64,000 nt of DNA from an uncultured Caulobacterales bacterium (lineage in GTDB: Bacteria; Pseudomonadota; Alphaproteobacteria; Caulobacterales; Caulobacteraceae). The position numbers and the translations under genes were made by a program. Where the stretch lies: contig CAIUMD010000055.1 of assembly GCA_903900155.1 (NCBI GenBank), positions 34,552 through 98,551 on the forward strand, written 5' to 3'. The notes beneath the pieces were generated by a model. That model did no database searches. It saw only the letters and a list, made by a program, of their open reading frames with translations, and was not told the origin of the DNA. Below, piece by piece: positions 52,643-61,706 of the stretch (its first letter is position 1; the number at the start of each line of letters is the position of its first letter).

Positions 52643-53078
52643 GGTCACGTCCTTCGAAACCGCCGTGCGCCACGATGACGGCGCGTCGCGCGTCGCCGTC
52701 CAGGGCGATGTCTATATCGAGCCGAGTCGCGGGCAAACGCCCTTCGAGCCGCTGCGGCCACTCGATCAAAGCGACGCCGCCGTCCAGGGCCTCGTCCAGG
52801 CCGATCTCGTAGGCCTCGTCGGGATCGGAGAGCCGGTAGAGGTCGAAATGAGCCAGGGGGAAATCCGCCGTCTCGTAGAACTGCACCAGGGTGAAGGTCG
52901 GGCTGGGCACCTCTTCGTCCGGCGTCGTCAGGGCGCGGATCAGGGCGCGGGCCAGGGTCGACTTGCCGGCCCCCAGCGGGCCGGTCAGGCACAGAGCGTC
53001 GCCGGGGCGCAGGGCGGCGGCGAGCTTGCGGCCCAGACCTTTCGTCGCGGCCTCGTCGGCGAGGAAAACTTCAGTCAC
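52632..53078 (-). CDS. tsaE: tRNA threonylcarbamoyladenosine biosynthesis ATPase TsaE
   Basis: ATPase that works with TsaB/TsaD to form t6A37 in tRNAs. The 148-residue protein has Walker A LTGPLGAGKSTLARALI, the conserved VPSPTFTLVQFYE and HFDLYRL blocks, and GVALIEWPQRLE. GTG 53078 overlaps the stop of the acyltransferase gene (GTGA). It lies directly before amgK-murU, an order that recurs in alphaproteobacteria. Confidence 0.96.
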   Translation of the reverse strand: MTEVFLADEAATKGLGRKLAAALRPGDALCLTGPLGAGKSTLARALIRALTTPDEEVPSPTFTLVQFYETADFPLAHFDLYRLSDPDEAYEIGLDEALDGGVALIEWPQRLEGRLPATRLDIDIALDGDARRAVIVAHGGFEGRDLEF

Positions 53079-53950
53079 GTCAGTCGGCCTGTCGGATCGT
53101 TCGGCAGCTGGCGCTCCACATAGCGCTTAAGCGTCTCCGTGGCCTCTCCCGCGTCGCCGGGCAAGGCCTCGGCGTCGATCGGCGCCCCGATGACCAGCGA
53201 AAATGGCCGGCCCTTCTTGTTCAGCAGCTCATGGAACAGCGTGATGTCGCGCAATTCCTTCCAGCGCTTGTCGAACAGGTGGAACAGGGTCGACCACGGG
53301 CCGGTCAGATGGATCGGGACGATCAGGGCATTGTACTTGCGGGCGATCGAGACCGCGCTGGCCATCCAGGGCGGGTCGGTCAGGCGGCCGTCCTCGCCCT
53401 TCACCGCCAGGCGGCCGGCCGGGAAGATCATCAGGGCGCGCTCGGCCTCCATCGCCTCACGGGTCATGGACAGGGTCAGGCGCATGCGTTCGCGGCTGCG
53501 CTTTTCCTCGACCCACTCGACCGGGATCAGCACTTCGTCGAAGCGGCGGCACACCCGATGGGCGTCGGCATTGGCATAGAAGACGACATCCGGCCGCCGG
53601 GCCTTGATGGCGTCATAGACCGCCACCCCGTCGCCAATGCCGGTCGGGTGATTGCACACCACGACGACCCGGCCGGTGGCGGGCAGGTTCTCCAGGCCCG
53701 AGACCTCGACCTTCAGGGCCAGCAGCTCGGAGACATGGTCCAGCGCCGCGCGGCCGCCCAACTGGCAGATGTGCTCGGCCATGCGCCGGGCCTTGCGATA
53801 GTCCAGCAGCCTGTAGAGCCCCGGCCGAACCAGCGGCCAGATCGCCGACCCCGTCAGGCGCGGCGCGCGCTCGGCGATCAAGGTGTCGATGATGTGGGGC
53901 TGCGGCGTCTGTCGCGCGCCGACCACCCCGACGGCCGGAACATGAACCAT
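53075..53950 (-). CDS. Lysophospholipid acyltransferase-family protein (hemolysin-like)
   Basis: Predicted membrane-associated acyltransferase of 291 residues. The catalytic block is VVVVCNHPTGIGDGVAVYDA, with five residues between His and Asp as in the COG3176/OlsB-linked group rather than the four of PlsC. It is followed by RRFDEVLIPVEWVEEKRSRE, LMIFPAGRLAVKGEDGRL (FPAG) and ALIVPIHLTGP. The best start is ATG 53950, though its ribosome site is weak. It heads the overlapping chain leading to addA. The substrate is unknown; ornithine-lipid or phospholipid synthesis is possible. Confidence 0.85.
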   Translation of the reverse strand: MVHVPAVGVVGARQTPQPHIIDTLIAERAPRLTGSAIWPLVRPGLYRLLDYRKARRMAEHICQLGGRAALDHVSELLALKVEVSGLENLPATGRVVVVCNHPTGIGDGVAVYDAIKARRPDVVFYANADAHRVCRRFDEVLIPVEWVEEKRSRERMRLTLSMTREAMEAERALMIFPAGRLAVKGEDGRLTDPPWMASAVSIARKYNALIVPIHLTGPWSTLFHLFDKRWKELRDITLFHELLNKKGRPFSLVIGAPIDAEALPGDAGEATETLKRYVERQLPNDPTGRLT

Positions 53951-54046
53951 CTTAGAAGCTTAGGCTGCGTCGGCGGACCTGTCAGCATGAGGGTGACGCA
54001 TGGGCGGGCTTCCATTCGCGTCCCTCACGCGCTAACCGCACTGGCG

Positions 54047-55165
54047 ATGCCGACATCCCTTCGCACCGCCTATCGCGAGCGCCTGGCCCAGGGCGAGATC
54101 AAGCCCGATGTGGCTCAGGCCGCCGCCGTCGAGGCGTTGTCGCGGCTGGAGGCCGACCTGGACAATGCCGGCGAGCCTGGCTTCTCGCTCTTCGGCCGCA
54201 AGCCCAAGAGCCAGCGGGGCGTCTATCTGTGGGGCCCGGTCGGGCGCGGCAAGTCCATGCTGATGGATCTGTTCTTCGACAGCGCGCCGGTGACGAAGAA
54301 GCGCCGCATCCACTTCCACGCCTTCATGGCTGAGGTCCACGCCGACATCGACGCCTGGCGCAAGGGCGACGCGGCGGCGCGCAAGGCGCGCTTTGGCCAG
54401 CATAAGGGCGACGACCCGATCGTCCCGACCGCCGAGGTGATCGCCCAGAACGCTCGCCTGCTGTGCTTCGACGAGCTGCAGGTCACCGACATCGCCGACG
54501 CCATGATCCTGGGCCGGCTGTTCGAGGCCCTGTTCGCGCGGGGCGTCACCCTGGTGGCCACCTCGAACCGGCCGCCGGACGACCTCTACAAGGACGGCCT
54601 CAACCGTCAGCTCTTCACGCCGTTCATCGACATGCTGAAGCAGGCGATGGACATCGTCGCCATCCGCGGTCCGGTTGATTTCCGCCTGGACCGCCTGCGC
54701 GCGGCCCGCACCTGGTTGGCCCCCAACGACAAGGCCAGCCAGGCCGAGTTCGAGCGGCTGTGGGCCGACATGCTGGACGGCGCGGCCGAGGCCGGCGTGA
54801 CCCTGGAGGTGCTGGGCCGCAAGATGCGCCTGCCGCGCGCGGCCGGCGGGCTGCTGCGCTCGTCCTTCGCCAGCCTGTGCCAGCAGGCGTTGGGGCCGCA
54901 GGACTATCTGGCCGTGGCCGAGCGCTTCCACACCATCTTCCTGGAAGACATTCCCATGCTGTCGCCCGCTCGGCGCGACGCGGCCAAGCGCTTCAACACC
55001 CTGATCGACGCCCTCTACGAGGCCGACGCCAAGCTGGTGGCCCTGGCCGACGCCGAGCCCGAAGCGCTCTATCCCGAAGGCGACGGGGCCTTCGAGTTCG
55101 AGCGCACGGTCTCGCGCCTGCACGAGATGCGGTCGGCCGACTACGTCGCCCGGATCCGCGACTAG
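54047..55165 (+). CDS. zapE: Cell division ATPase ZapE (AFG1/LACE1 family)
   Basis: AAA-type ATPase of 372 residues related to E. coli ZapE, which acts on FtsZ rings, and mitochondrial AFG1. It has Walker A GVYLWGPVGRGKSMLMDLFFD, HFHAFMAEVHADIDAWR, Walker B ARLLCFDELQVTDIADAMIL, LVATSNRPPDDLYKDGLNRQLFTPFI. ATG 54047 is used although its ribosome site is weak; the conserved LRTAYRERL segment starts immediately after. It ends back to back with the STY0301-like gene. Confidence 0.94.
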   Translation: MPTSLRTAYRERLAQGEIKPDVAQAAAVEALSRLEADLDNAGEPGFSLFGRKPKSQRGVYLWGPVGRGKSMLMDLFFDSAPVTKKRRIHFHAFMAEVHADIDAWRKGDAAARKARFGQHKGDDPIVPTAEVIAQNARLLCFDELQVTDIADAMILGRLFEALFARGVTLVATSNRPPDDLYKDGLNRQLFTPFIDMLKQAMDIVAIRGPVDFRLDRLRAARTWLAPNDKASQAEFERLWADMLDGAAEAGVTLEVLGRKMRLPRAAGGLLRSSFASLCQQALGPQDYLAVAERFHTIFLEDIPMLSPARRDAAKRFNTLIDALYEADAKLVALADAEPEALYPEGDGAFEFERTVSRLHEMRSADYVARIRD

Positions 55166-55537
55166 CTATTCGCAGCGCACAGAGAAGACGCTGCTATTGC
55201 CCTTCTTGTCGGTCCGCACGAAGCGGATGCAGGCCCTGACGGTCTTGCCCAGCTTCATCACGACCTGACCGCCGTCTTCATAGCCGCAGACCAGGTGCGG
55301 GACGCGGCCAGCCTTGTGGATGTCGCCGAGCATCCAGTAGGTGCGCAGCAGGCCGTTCTTTTCCTTGCCTTCCTCGGGGCGCAGCTCGACCATGCCCTCG
55401 GGCGGGCCGTCGAACAGCGAGGCGGCGTTCAGCGCCTTGCTTTTCTGCGACGCGGGGCAGGACGTCTGCACGGCGTGGGCGGCGGTGGCGGTCATCATCG
55501 TTCCGACCGCGAGCATTGGCAGCAGATAACGGCGCAT
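55166..55537 (-). CDS. Small secreted protein, STY0301-like
   Basis: A 123-residue predicted periplasmic protein with a signal peptide (YLLPMLAVGTMMTATAAHAVQT) and four Cys outside it (TSCPASQ, LVCGYED, RACIRFV, VRCE), suggesting disulfides. Motifs such as ELRPEEGKEKNGLLRTYWML and LVCGYEDGGQVVMKL recall the STY0301 family of unknown function. ATG 55537 follows GGGGAG. Its stop codon directly abuts the zapE stop. Confidence 0.78.
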   Translation of the reverse strand: MRRYLLPMLAVGTMMTATAAHAVQTSCPASQKSKALNAASLFDGPPEGMVELRPEEGKEKNGLLRTYWMLGDIHKAGRVPHLVCGYEDGGQVVMKLGKTVRACIRFVRTDKKGNSSVFSVRCE

Positions 55538-55612
55538 GGATTCTCCCCAGGGTGTTTTCGCATACCCTTGGTAGGCCTTGTTTCCGCCCGGCGCGACCAT
55601 TAGTCGACGAAC

Positions 55613-56197
55613 ATGACCGTCAAAGATCGCATCCGCGTTCGCGAGACCAAGCTGCTCTCCGACAACTGGTACGTCCTGAAGACCACGGCCTTCGACTGGA
55701 AGCGCCGCGACGGGACCTGGCAGACGCAACATCGCGAGCACTATGATCGCGGCAACGGGGCGGTGCTGCTCCCCTACAATCCGGAAAACCGCACGGTGCT
55801 GCTGGTGAAGCAGTTCCGTTATCCGGCCTTCCTCAACGGCCATGACGACCTGCTGATCGAGGCGGCCGCCGGCCTGCTGGACGACGCCGCGCCGGAGGTG
55901 CGCATCCGGGCCGAGGTCGAAGAGGAGCTGGGCTATCGGCTGGGCGAGGTCCGCAAGGTGTTCGAGGCCTTCATGAGCCCCGGCTCGGTGACCGAGATCC
56001 TGCACTTCTTCGTGGCCGAGTACGACGCCTCCATGCGGATCGGCGACGGCGGCGGCCATCCCGACGAGGGCGAGGACATCGAGGTGCTGGAGCCGGGCAT
56101 CGACGAGGCCCTGGCCATGATCGCCGACGGCCGCATCCGCGACGCCAAGACCATCATGCTGCTGCAACACCTGGCCCTGACGGTCTTTCGGGCCTAG
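55613..56197 (+). CDS. nudK: GDP-mannose pyrophosphatase NudK (Nudix)
   Basis: Nudix hydrolase of 194 residues, most like NudK, which splits GDP-mannose. The Nudix box is AGLLDDAAPEVRIRAEVEEELGYRLG, with the REVxEExGU acids as AEVEEELG. Flanking blocks are VRETKLLSDNWYVLKTTAFDWKRRDG, NGAVLLPYNPENRTVLLVKQFRYPA and MSPGSVTEILHFFVAEYD. The stop shares CTAG with the stop of the convergent kinase gene. Confidence 0.9.
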   Translation: MTVKDRIRVRETKLLSDNWYVLKTTAFDWKRRDGTWQTQHREHYDRGNGAVLLPYNPENRTVLLVKQFRYPAFLNGHDDLLIEAAAGLLDDAAPEVRIRAEVEEELGYRLGEVRKVFEAFMSPGSVTEILHFFVAEYDASMRIGDGGGHPDEGEDIEVLEPGIDEALAMIADGRIRDAKTIMLLQHLALTVFRA

Positions 56198-57633
56198 CTG
56201 AACACGCGGTCCAGCGGCACGTTGAAGCGAACCACGAGACCGCCCTCGCCATAGTCGGCGGCGATGGTCCCGTGCAGTTCGCCCGTGACGCTGCGCTCGA
56301 TCAGGCGCGAGCCGAAGCCGCGACGGTCCGGGGACGTGGCGGGCGGGCCGCCGGTTTCGCGCCATTCGAAGTCCAGGGTTCCGGCGTCATTGACCGACCA
56401 GGAGAGCAGTAGGCGGCCGGCCGTCGACAGCGCCCCGTACTTGGCGGCGTTGGTGGCCAGTTCGTGGAACACCATGCCCAGCGACAGGGCCACGCGGGCG
56501 GGCAGGTGCACGTCCGGGCCCTCCATGCGGATGCGCTCATCGCCATAGGGCCCCAGCTCCTGGTTCAGGATCTGTCGTAAGCCCGCGCCTTCCCAGCGGC
56601 TGTCGGTCAGGGCGTTGTGGGTCTGGGACAGGGCCAGCAGCCGCGCCTCGAAGGCGCCGGCGAAGCGGTCGGGATCGGCCGCGCCGCGCAGGGTCTGCTG
56701 GGCGATGGCCTGCACCGTGGCCAGGGTGTTCTTCACGCGGTGGTTCAGCTCGTCCATCAAGAGGCGCTGGCGCTGATCGGCCACGACCCGGTCGGTCATG
56801 TCCGAGCCCTCGACGAAGACGCCGGACACCGAACCGTCCTCCTCAATGATCGGCTGGTACAGGAAGTCGAGGAAACGCTGCTCGAGGGTCTCGCCGGGCT
56901 TGCGCGCCAGCATGACCGGCACGTCGCGGCCGATGAACGGCTCGCCCGAGCGCCGCACCTCGTCCAGCAGCTGAATGAAGCCCTGCTCGCGGATTTCCGG
57001 CAGCGCCTCCTCCAGCGGCTTGCCGACGATGTCGCGCCGACCGATCAGCCGCAGATAGCTCTCGTTGGCGAAGTCGAAGACATGGTCGGAACCTCTCAGC
57101 ACGGCCACGAAGCTGGGCGCCTTCATGAACAGGCGGCGGATCTGGACGCTCTGGGACTGCAGGGCCTCGACGCGGCGCAGCACCGCATCGCCCAGCAGGG
57201 CCGTGGACGGCGGAGCCTCGGGGCTGAAAGCGGCGTCCTTCAGCCGCTTGATCTCGGTGATGTCCTGGGTGTTCTGCAGCACGTAACCCCGGCCGCCGAC
57301 GCCCGGCACATAGGTGTGGGTGCAGCTCCAGTAACGATCCTCGAAGCCGCCGCCTTCGGCGACGGACTTTGGGATGGCGTAGTGCAGCACGGCGATGACG
57401 TCGGTCTCGCCGGTGTCGCGTGTGCGCTCCAGCGACTCTTCCAGCAGGCGACGACCCTCGCCCTCGGACGGGAAGGCGTCGAAGACGTGACGGCCCAGCA
57501 TCTCTTCGCGCGGACGCCCCGTGGCGGCCAGATAGGCCGCATTCATCTTGACGATGACCAGGTCGTCGTCCATCAGCATGTACGGGGTCGAGATCCGGTC
57601 GAACACCGCTTTGAAATCGATCGGACTGCTCAT
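56194..57633 (-). CDS. Dual-PAS HWE-family histidine kinase
   Basis: A soluble 479-residue sensor kinase. PAS domain 1 spans about 5-130 (YMLMDDDLVIVKMNAAYLAATGR; YVLQNTQDITEIKR) and PAS 2 about 168-290 (FVAVLRGSDHVFDFANESYLRLIGR; GVFVEGSDMTDR). The HWE core has phospho-acceptor H298 in LMDELNHRVKNTLATVQAIAQQTL, HELATNAAKYGALS, and WRETGGPPATSPDRRGFGSRLIE. A perfect SigT-type promoter (57670-57695) lies 36 bases before the start. It may therefore be a kinase that is both an input to and a target of the PhyR-SigT pathway; this is inference. Confidence 0.94.
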   Translation of the reverse strand: MSSPIDFKAVFDRISTPYMLMDDDLVIVKMNAAYLAATGRPREEMLGRHVFDAFPSEGEGRRLLEESLERTRDTGETDVIAVLHYAIPKSVAEGGGFEDRYWSCTHTYVPGVGGRGYVLQNTQDITEIKRLKDAAFSPEAPPSTALLGDAVLRRVEALQSQSVQIRRLFMKAPSFVAVLRGSDHVFDFANESYLRLIGRRDIVGKPLEEALPEIREQGFIQLLDEVRRSGEPFIGRDVPVMLARKPGETLEQRFLDFLYQPIIEEDGSVSGVFVEGSDMTDRVVADQRQRLLMDELNHRVKNTLATVQAIAQQTLRGAADPDRFAGAFEARLLALSQTHNALTDSRWEGAGLRQILNQELGPYGDERIRMEGPDVHLPARVALSLGMVFHELATNAAKYGALSTAGRLLLSWSVNDAGTLDFEWRETGGPPATSPDRRGFGSRLIERSVTGELHGTIAADYGEGGLVVRFNVPLDRVFS

Positions 57634-57669
57634 GCGCGGATCGTGCTTCCCCCTAAAGCGACTGATCGT

Positions 57670-57695
57670 AACGCAACCTTGGCCTTAGGGGTTCC
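57670..57695 (-). promoter_or_regulatory. SigT-type promoter of the dual-PAS kinase gene
   Basis: On the minus strand GGAAC (57695-57691), 17-base spacer, CGTT (57673-57670), 36 bases before the ATG at 57633. Lies 37 kb from sigT. Confidence 0.72.
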
Positions 57696-57815
57696 TTAAC
57701 CTGACGGGAGCGGGACTGAGAACGTTTCTCAACACGGCCCCGTTTAATTGACACCCCCGCCTTCGCGCTTAAAAGCATCCCGCAACGCACAAAGGCTACT
57801 GAGGTTGGACCTCCC

Positions 57816-58223
57816 ATGACCGACACGAGCCGGGGGCTGCCTGAGCGCCCGATGTCGCCGCACCTGCAGGTGTGGCGCTGGCATATCACCATGGCCTGTT
57901 CGATCCTGCACCGCGGCTGCGTCATCGGCCTGTGGGTCGGCGCCGTGATCCTGGCGGGCTGGGCCGCGGCGCTGGCCGCCGGCCCCGAGGCTTACGACAC
58001 CTATCGCGGCATCCTGGGCTCGCCGATCGGCAAGCTCGTTCTGCTGGGCGAGACCTTCGCGGTGTTCTTCAATGTCGCCTACACCATCCGCCAGACCTTC
58101 TGGGATGCGGGCAAGGGCTTCGCCCCGCGCATCGCCGACATGACCGGCGCCATGGCGATCGCCTTCGCGGTCGTGGCGACGATCGTCACCTGGGTCATCG
58201 CCGGCGCGAACGGAGCGTTCTGA
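57816..58223 (+). CDS. sdhC: Succinate dehydrogenase cytochrome b556 subunit
   Basis: Membrane anchor of complex II, 135 residues with three helices. The N-terminal block [30 protein letters not shown] carries the SdhC signature with the heme-ligand region (SILHR); later helices include [26 protein letters not shown]. First gene of sdhCDAB. Its TGA overlaps the sdhD ATG (TGATG). Confidence 0.95.
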   Translation: MTDTSRGLPERPMSPHLQVWRWHITMACSILHRGCVIGLWVGAVILAGWAAALAAGPEAYDTYRGILGSPIGKLVLLGETFAVFFNVAYTIRQTFWDAGKGFAPRIADMTGAMAIAFAVVATIVTWVIAGANGAF

Positions 58224-58645
58224 TGAGCAGCAACAAGGACCTCTTCCAGCCTATCCAGTTCCGCACGCCGCTGTCGCGCGCCCGGGGCATGGGCTCGTCG
58301 CACCATGGCGTCGGCCACTTCATCACCGAGCGCGTCTCGGGCCTGGCCTTCGCGCCGCTGACCGTCTGGGGCGTCTACAGCGCCCTGAAGCTGATCGGCG
58401 CCGACCAGCACACGGTCGCGACCTGGATCGGCCAGCCGGTGAACGCCGTGCTGCTGGGCCTGCTGCTGATCTCGGCCCTGGCGCACCTGCAAGGCGCCGT
58501 CCAGGTGGTGATCGAAGACTATATCTACCGCTTCACGACCAAGTCCGCCCTGGTGATCGGCAACCTGTTCGTCTGCGTGCTGGCCGGCGCCGTGGGGATC
58601 TTCTCGATCCTCAAGGTCGCCCTGACCGTGACCGGAGCCCATTGA
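58223..58645 (+). CDS. sdhD: Succinate dehydrogenase hydrophobic anchor subunit
   Basis: Second membrane anchor of complex II, 140 residues and three helices. It has [31 protein letters not shown] and [16 protein letters not shown], with the conserved H and DY of SdhD. Starts at ATG 58223 sharing a base with the sdhC stop and ends overlapping the sdhA ATG, so the three are translationally coupled. Confidence 0.94.
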   Translation: MSSNKDLFQPIQFRTPLSRARGMGSSHHGVGHFITERVSGLAFAPLTVWGVYSALKLIGADQHTVATWIGQPVNAVLLGLLLISALAHLQGAVQVVIEDYIYRFTTKSALVIGNLFVCVLAGAVGIFSILKVALTVTGAH

Positions 58646-60432
58646 TGTCGGCCTACAAGTTCATCGACCACAAGTTCGACGTCGTCGTCATCGGCGCCGG
58701 CGGCTCGGGCCTCCGCGCCGCTCTCGGCTGCGCCCAGGCCGGTCTCAAGACCGCCTGCATCACCAAGGTGTTCCCCACCCGCAGCCATACCGTGGCGGCG
58801 CAGGGCGGCATCTCGGCCTCGCTGGGCAATATGGGTCAGGATGACTGGCGCTGGCACATGTTCGACACCGTCAAGGGTTCGGACTGGCTGGGCGACCAGG
58901 ACGCCATCGAGTACCTGACCCGCAACGCGCCGGCGGCGGTCTATGAGCTCGAGCACTGGGGCGTGCCCTTCTCGCGCACCACGGACGGCAAGATCTATCA
59001 GCGCGCCTTCGGCGGCATGACCAAGAACTATGGCGAAGGCCCGATCCAGCGCACCTGCGCGGCGGCCGACCGCACCGGTCACGCCATGCTGCACACGATG
59101 TACGGCCAGTCGCTGGCCCACGACACCGAGTTCTTCATCGAGTACTTCGCCCTCGACCTGATCATGGACGACGGCGTCTGCCGCGGCGTGACGGCGTGGA
59201 AGCTGGACGACGGCACCCTGCACCGCTTCCAGGCCCAGCAGGTGATCCTGGCCACGGGCGGTTACGGCCGCGCCTACTTCTCGGCCACCTCGGCCCACAC
59301 CTGCACGGGCGACGGCAACGCCATGGCGCTGCGCGCCGGTCTGCCGCTGCAGGACATGGAGTTCGTGCAGTTCCACCCCACCGGCATCTACGGCGCCGGC
59401 TGCCTGATCACCGAAGGCGCCCGCGGCGAAGGCGGCTACCTGACCAACTCGGAAGGCGAGCGCTTCATGGAGCGCTACGCCCCGTCGGTGAAGGACCTGG
59501 CGCCCCGTGACATGGTCAGCCGCGCGATGACCATCGAGATCCGCGAAGGCCGCGGCGTGGGCCCGAACAAGGACCACATCTTCCTGCACCTGGATCACCT
59601 GGACCCCAAGATCCTGCACGAGCGCCTGCCGGGCATCTCGGAGACGGCCAAGGTGTTCGCCGGCGTCGACGTGACCAAGGCCCCGATCCCGGTGCTGCCG
59701 ACCGTCCACTACAACATGGGCGGCATCCCGACGAACTTCCACGGCGAAGTCGTCACCAAGTCGGGCGACAACCCCGACCAGGTGATCCCGGGCCTGATGG
59801 CCGTGGGCGAAGCCGCCTGCGTGTCGGTGCACGGCGCCAACCGCCTGGGCTCGAACTCGCTGATCGACCTCGTGGTGTTCGGTCGCGCCGCGGCCCTGCG
59901 CTGCGCCGAGATCATCAAGCCGGGCGCCAAGCAGCCGGAACTGAAGGACGCCCAGACCGACGGCCACGTCGCGCGCTTCGACAAGTTCCGCAACGCTTCG
60001 GGTTCGATCCCGACCGCCGAGCTGCGTCTGGAGATGCAGAAGGCGATGCAGGAAGACGCCGCCGTGTTCCGCACCGGCGAAAGCCTGGACAGCGGCGTCT
60101 CGCGCCTGCAGGCCGTCTGGGACAAGAAGGGCGACGTCAAGGTCAGCGACCGTGGCCTCGTCTGGAACACGGACCTGATGGAAACCCTGGAATTCGACAA
60201 CCTGATCGGTCAGGCCGTCGTGACGGTGAACGGCGCGGCCAATCGCACCGAAAGCCGAGGCGCCCACGCTCGCGAGGACTTCTCGGACCGTGACGACAAG
60301 GAATGGATGAAGCACACCCTGGCGTGGCTCGATCTGGACACCGGCAAGGTGAAGATCGATTACCGCCCGGTCCACAGCTACACCATGTCTGACGACATCG
60401 CTTACATCCCGCCGAAGCAACGGGTCTACTAG
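58645..60432 (+). CDS. sdhA: Succinate dehydrogenase flavoprotein subunit
   Basis: FAD subunit of complex II oxidising succinate to fumarate in the TCA cycle, 595 residues. It has the Rossmann FAD loop [22 protein letters not shown], the covalent-FAD His in [42 protein letters not shown], the active-site REL-type block [20 protein letters not shown], and [19 protein letters not shown]. Unlike usual, sdhB does not follow at once: a vapD-like gene begins 10 bases after the stop. Confidence 0.97.
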   Translation: MSAYKFIDHKFDVVVIGAGGSGLRAALGCAQAGLKTACITKVFPTRSHTVAAQGGISASLGNMGQDDWRWHMFDTVKGSDWLGDQDAIEYLTRNAPAAVYELEHWGVPFSRTTDGKIYQRAFGGMTKNYGEGPIQRTCAAADRTGHAMLHTMYGQSLAHDTEFFIEYFALDLIMDDGVCRGVTAWKLDDGTLHRFQAQQVILATGGYGRAYFSATSAHTCTGDGNAMALRAGLPLQDMEFVQFHPTGIYGAGCLITEGARGEGGYLTNSEGERFMERYAPSVKDLAPRDMVSRAMTIEIREGRGVGPNKDHIFLHLDHLDPKILHERLPGISETAKVFAGVDVTKAPIPVLPTVHYNMGGIPTNFHGEVVTKSGDNPDQVIPGLMAVGEAACVSVHGANRLGSNSLIDLVVFGRAAALRCAEIIKPGAKQPELKDAQTDGHVARFDKFRNASGSIPTAELRLEMQKAMQEDAAVFRTGESLDSGVSRLQAVWDKKGDVKVSDRGLVWNTDLMETLEFDNLIGQAVVTVNGAANRTESRGAHAREDFSDRDDKEWMKHTLAWLDLDTGKVKIDYRPVHSYTMSDDIAYIPPKQRVY

Positions 60433-60442
60433 AGGTTCAGCA

Positions 60443-60790
60443 ATGGCTGCTGCATCCAGAATTGGACATAACTCAGGCCGTCGAGGTGGCTCAATGTACG
60501 CCGTAGTTTTCGACCTGGATACCGAGATGCTCGGACAACTATATCACGGTAACAATGCAACCAACGCCTACGGTGATATTCGAAAGTTTCTGACGTCTAA
60601 CGGGTTCGAATGGCGTCAAGGTAGCACCTACTTCGGCGACGAGACAATTGATGCTGTGCGGTGTGTGCGAGTGGTTCAAAGATTAGCAAAGAAGTATCCA
60701 TGGTTCTCCGCATGTACCAAGGATATCCGAATGCTGAGAATTGAGGAAAACAACGACCTGTCCGTTGCTCTAGCCGATGATGAGGACTGA
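60443..60790 (+). CDS. vapD: VapD-family endoribonuclease-like toxin, inserted in the sdh operon
   Basis: A 115-residue protein whose body matches VapD, a Cas2-like-fold mRNA-cleaving toxin: SMYAVVFDLDTEMLGQLY, NAYGDIRKFLTSNGFEWRQG, STYFGDETIDAVRCVRVVQ, LAKKYPWFSACTKDIRMLR, IEENNDLSVAL. An added N-terminus (MAAASRIGHNSGRRGG) carries the IGHNSG pattern seen at the start of some alphaproteobacterial accessory proteins; ATG 60494 could be an alternative start. Base composition is close to balanced and codons such as TTA, CTA, AGA and CGA occur, unlike the flanking sdh genes. No antitoxin gene is visible. Confidence 0.88.
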   Translation: MAAASRIGHNSGRRGGSMYAVVFDLDTEMLGQLYHGNNATNAYGDIRKFLTSNGFEWRQGSTYFGDETIDAVRCVRVVQRLAKKYPWFSACTKDIRMLRIEENNDLSVALADDED

Positions 60791-60793
60791 CCT

Positions 60794-61576
60794 ATGGTCG
60801 AACTCGCACTCCCCAAGAACTCGCAGGTCAAGTCGGGCAAGCATTGGCCCGCTCCGGCCGGCGCCAAGAAGGTCAAGACCTTCAAGATCTACCGCTACGA
60901 TCCGGAAGCGGGCGGCAGCCCGCGTTGGGACACCTACGACGTCGACATGGACGCCGTGGGCCCGATGGTCCTGGACGCCCTGCTCTACATCAAGAACAAC
61001 ATCGACCCGACCCTGGCCTTCCGCCGGTCGTGCCGGGAAGGCGTCTGCGGCTCGTGCTCGATGAACATCGGCGGCCGCAACACCCTGGCCTGTACGCACG
61101 GCTGGTCCGAGGTTCCGGGCAAGGCCGTCCAGATCAGCCCGCTGCCGCACCTGCCGGTGGTCAAGGACCTGATCCCGGACCTGACGCTGTTCTACGCCCA
61201 GTACGCCTCGATCGAGCCCTGGCTGCACACCGACACGCCCGAGCCGCAGACCGAATGGAAGCAATCGCCCAAGGACCGCGAGAAGCTCGACGGTCTCTAC
61301 GAGTGCATCCTGTGCGCTTGCTGCTCGACCTCGTGCCCCAGCTACTGGTGGAACGGCGACAAGTATCTGGGCCCGGCGGCCCTGCTGCACGCCTATCGCT
61401 GGCTGATCGACAGCCGCGACGAAGCGACCGGCGACCGCCTCGATGCGCTTGAGGATCCCTTCAAGCTGTATCGCTGCCACACGATCATGAACTGCGCCCA
61501 GGTCTGCCCCAAGGGTCTGAACCCGGCCAAGGCTATCGCTGAGATCAAGAAGATGATGGTCGAGCGCGTCGTCTGA
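60794..61576 (+). CDS. sdhB: Succinate dehydrogenase iron-sulfur subunit
   Basis: Electron-transfer subunit of complex II, 260 residues. The [2Fe-2S] site is [24 protein letters not shown]; the [4Fe-4S] and [3Fe-4S] sites are [16 protein letters not shown] and [17 protein letters not shown]. The ATG at 60794 is 3 bases past the vapD stop, and its ribosome site (GATGAGGA) lies within the vapD 3' end. Translation of sdhB may therefore depend on the inserted gene. Confidence 0.97.
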   Translation: MVELALPKNSQVKSGKHWPAPAGAKKVKTFKIYRYDPEAGGSPRWDTYDVDMDAVGPMVLDALLYIKNNIDPTLAFRRSCREGVCGSCSMNIGGRNTLACTHGWSEVPGKAVQISPLPHLPVVKDLIPDLTLFYAQYASIEPWLHTDTPEPQTEWKQSPKDREKLDGLYECILCACCSTSCPSYWWNGDKYLGPAALLHAYRWLIDSRDEATGDRLDALEDPFKLYRCHTIMNCAQVCPKGLNPAKAIAEIKKMMVERVV

Positions 61577-61600
61577 CGGGCTCTCTCTATAAGACTGGCG

Positions 61601-61632
61601 CGGGGCGGCTTCGGAAACGAGCCGCCCCGTTC
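61601..61632 (+). terminator. Terminator of the sdh operon
   Basis: Perfect stem CGGGGCGGCT (61601-61610) with AGCCGCCCCG (61620-61629), 9-base loop, then TTCTAT. Confidence 0.75.
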
Positions 61633-61706
61633 TATATCGGGCCTTGATCAAGGCGCTTGCCAATAGGTGACGCCGGCGTCATTTTTGACGAAATGGGAGG
61701 GCGTCG

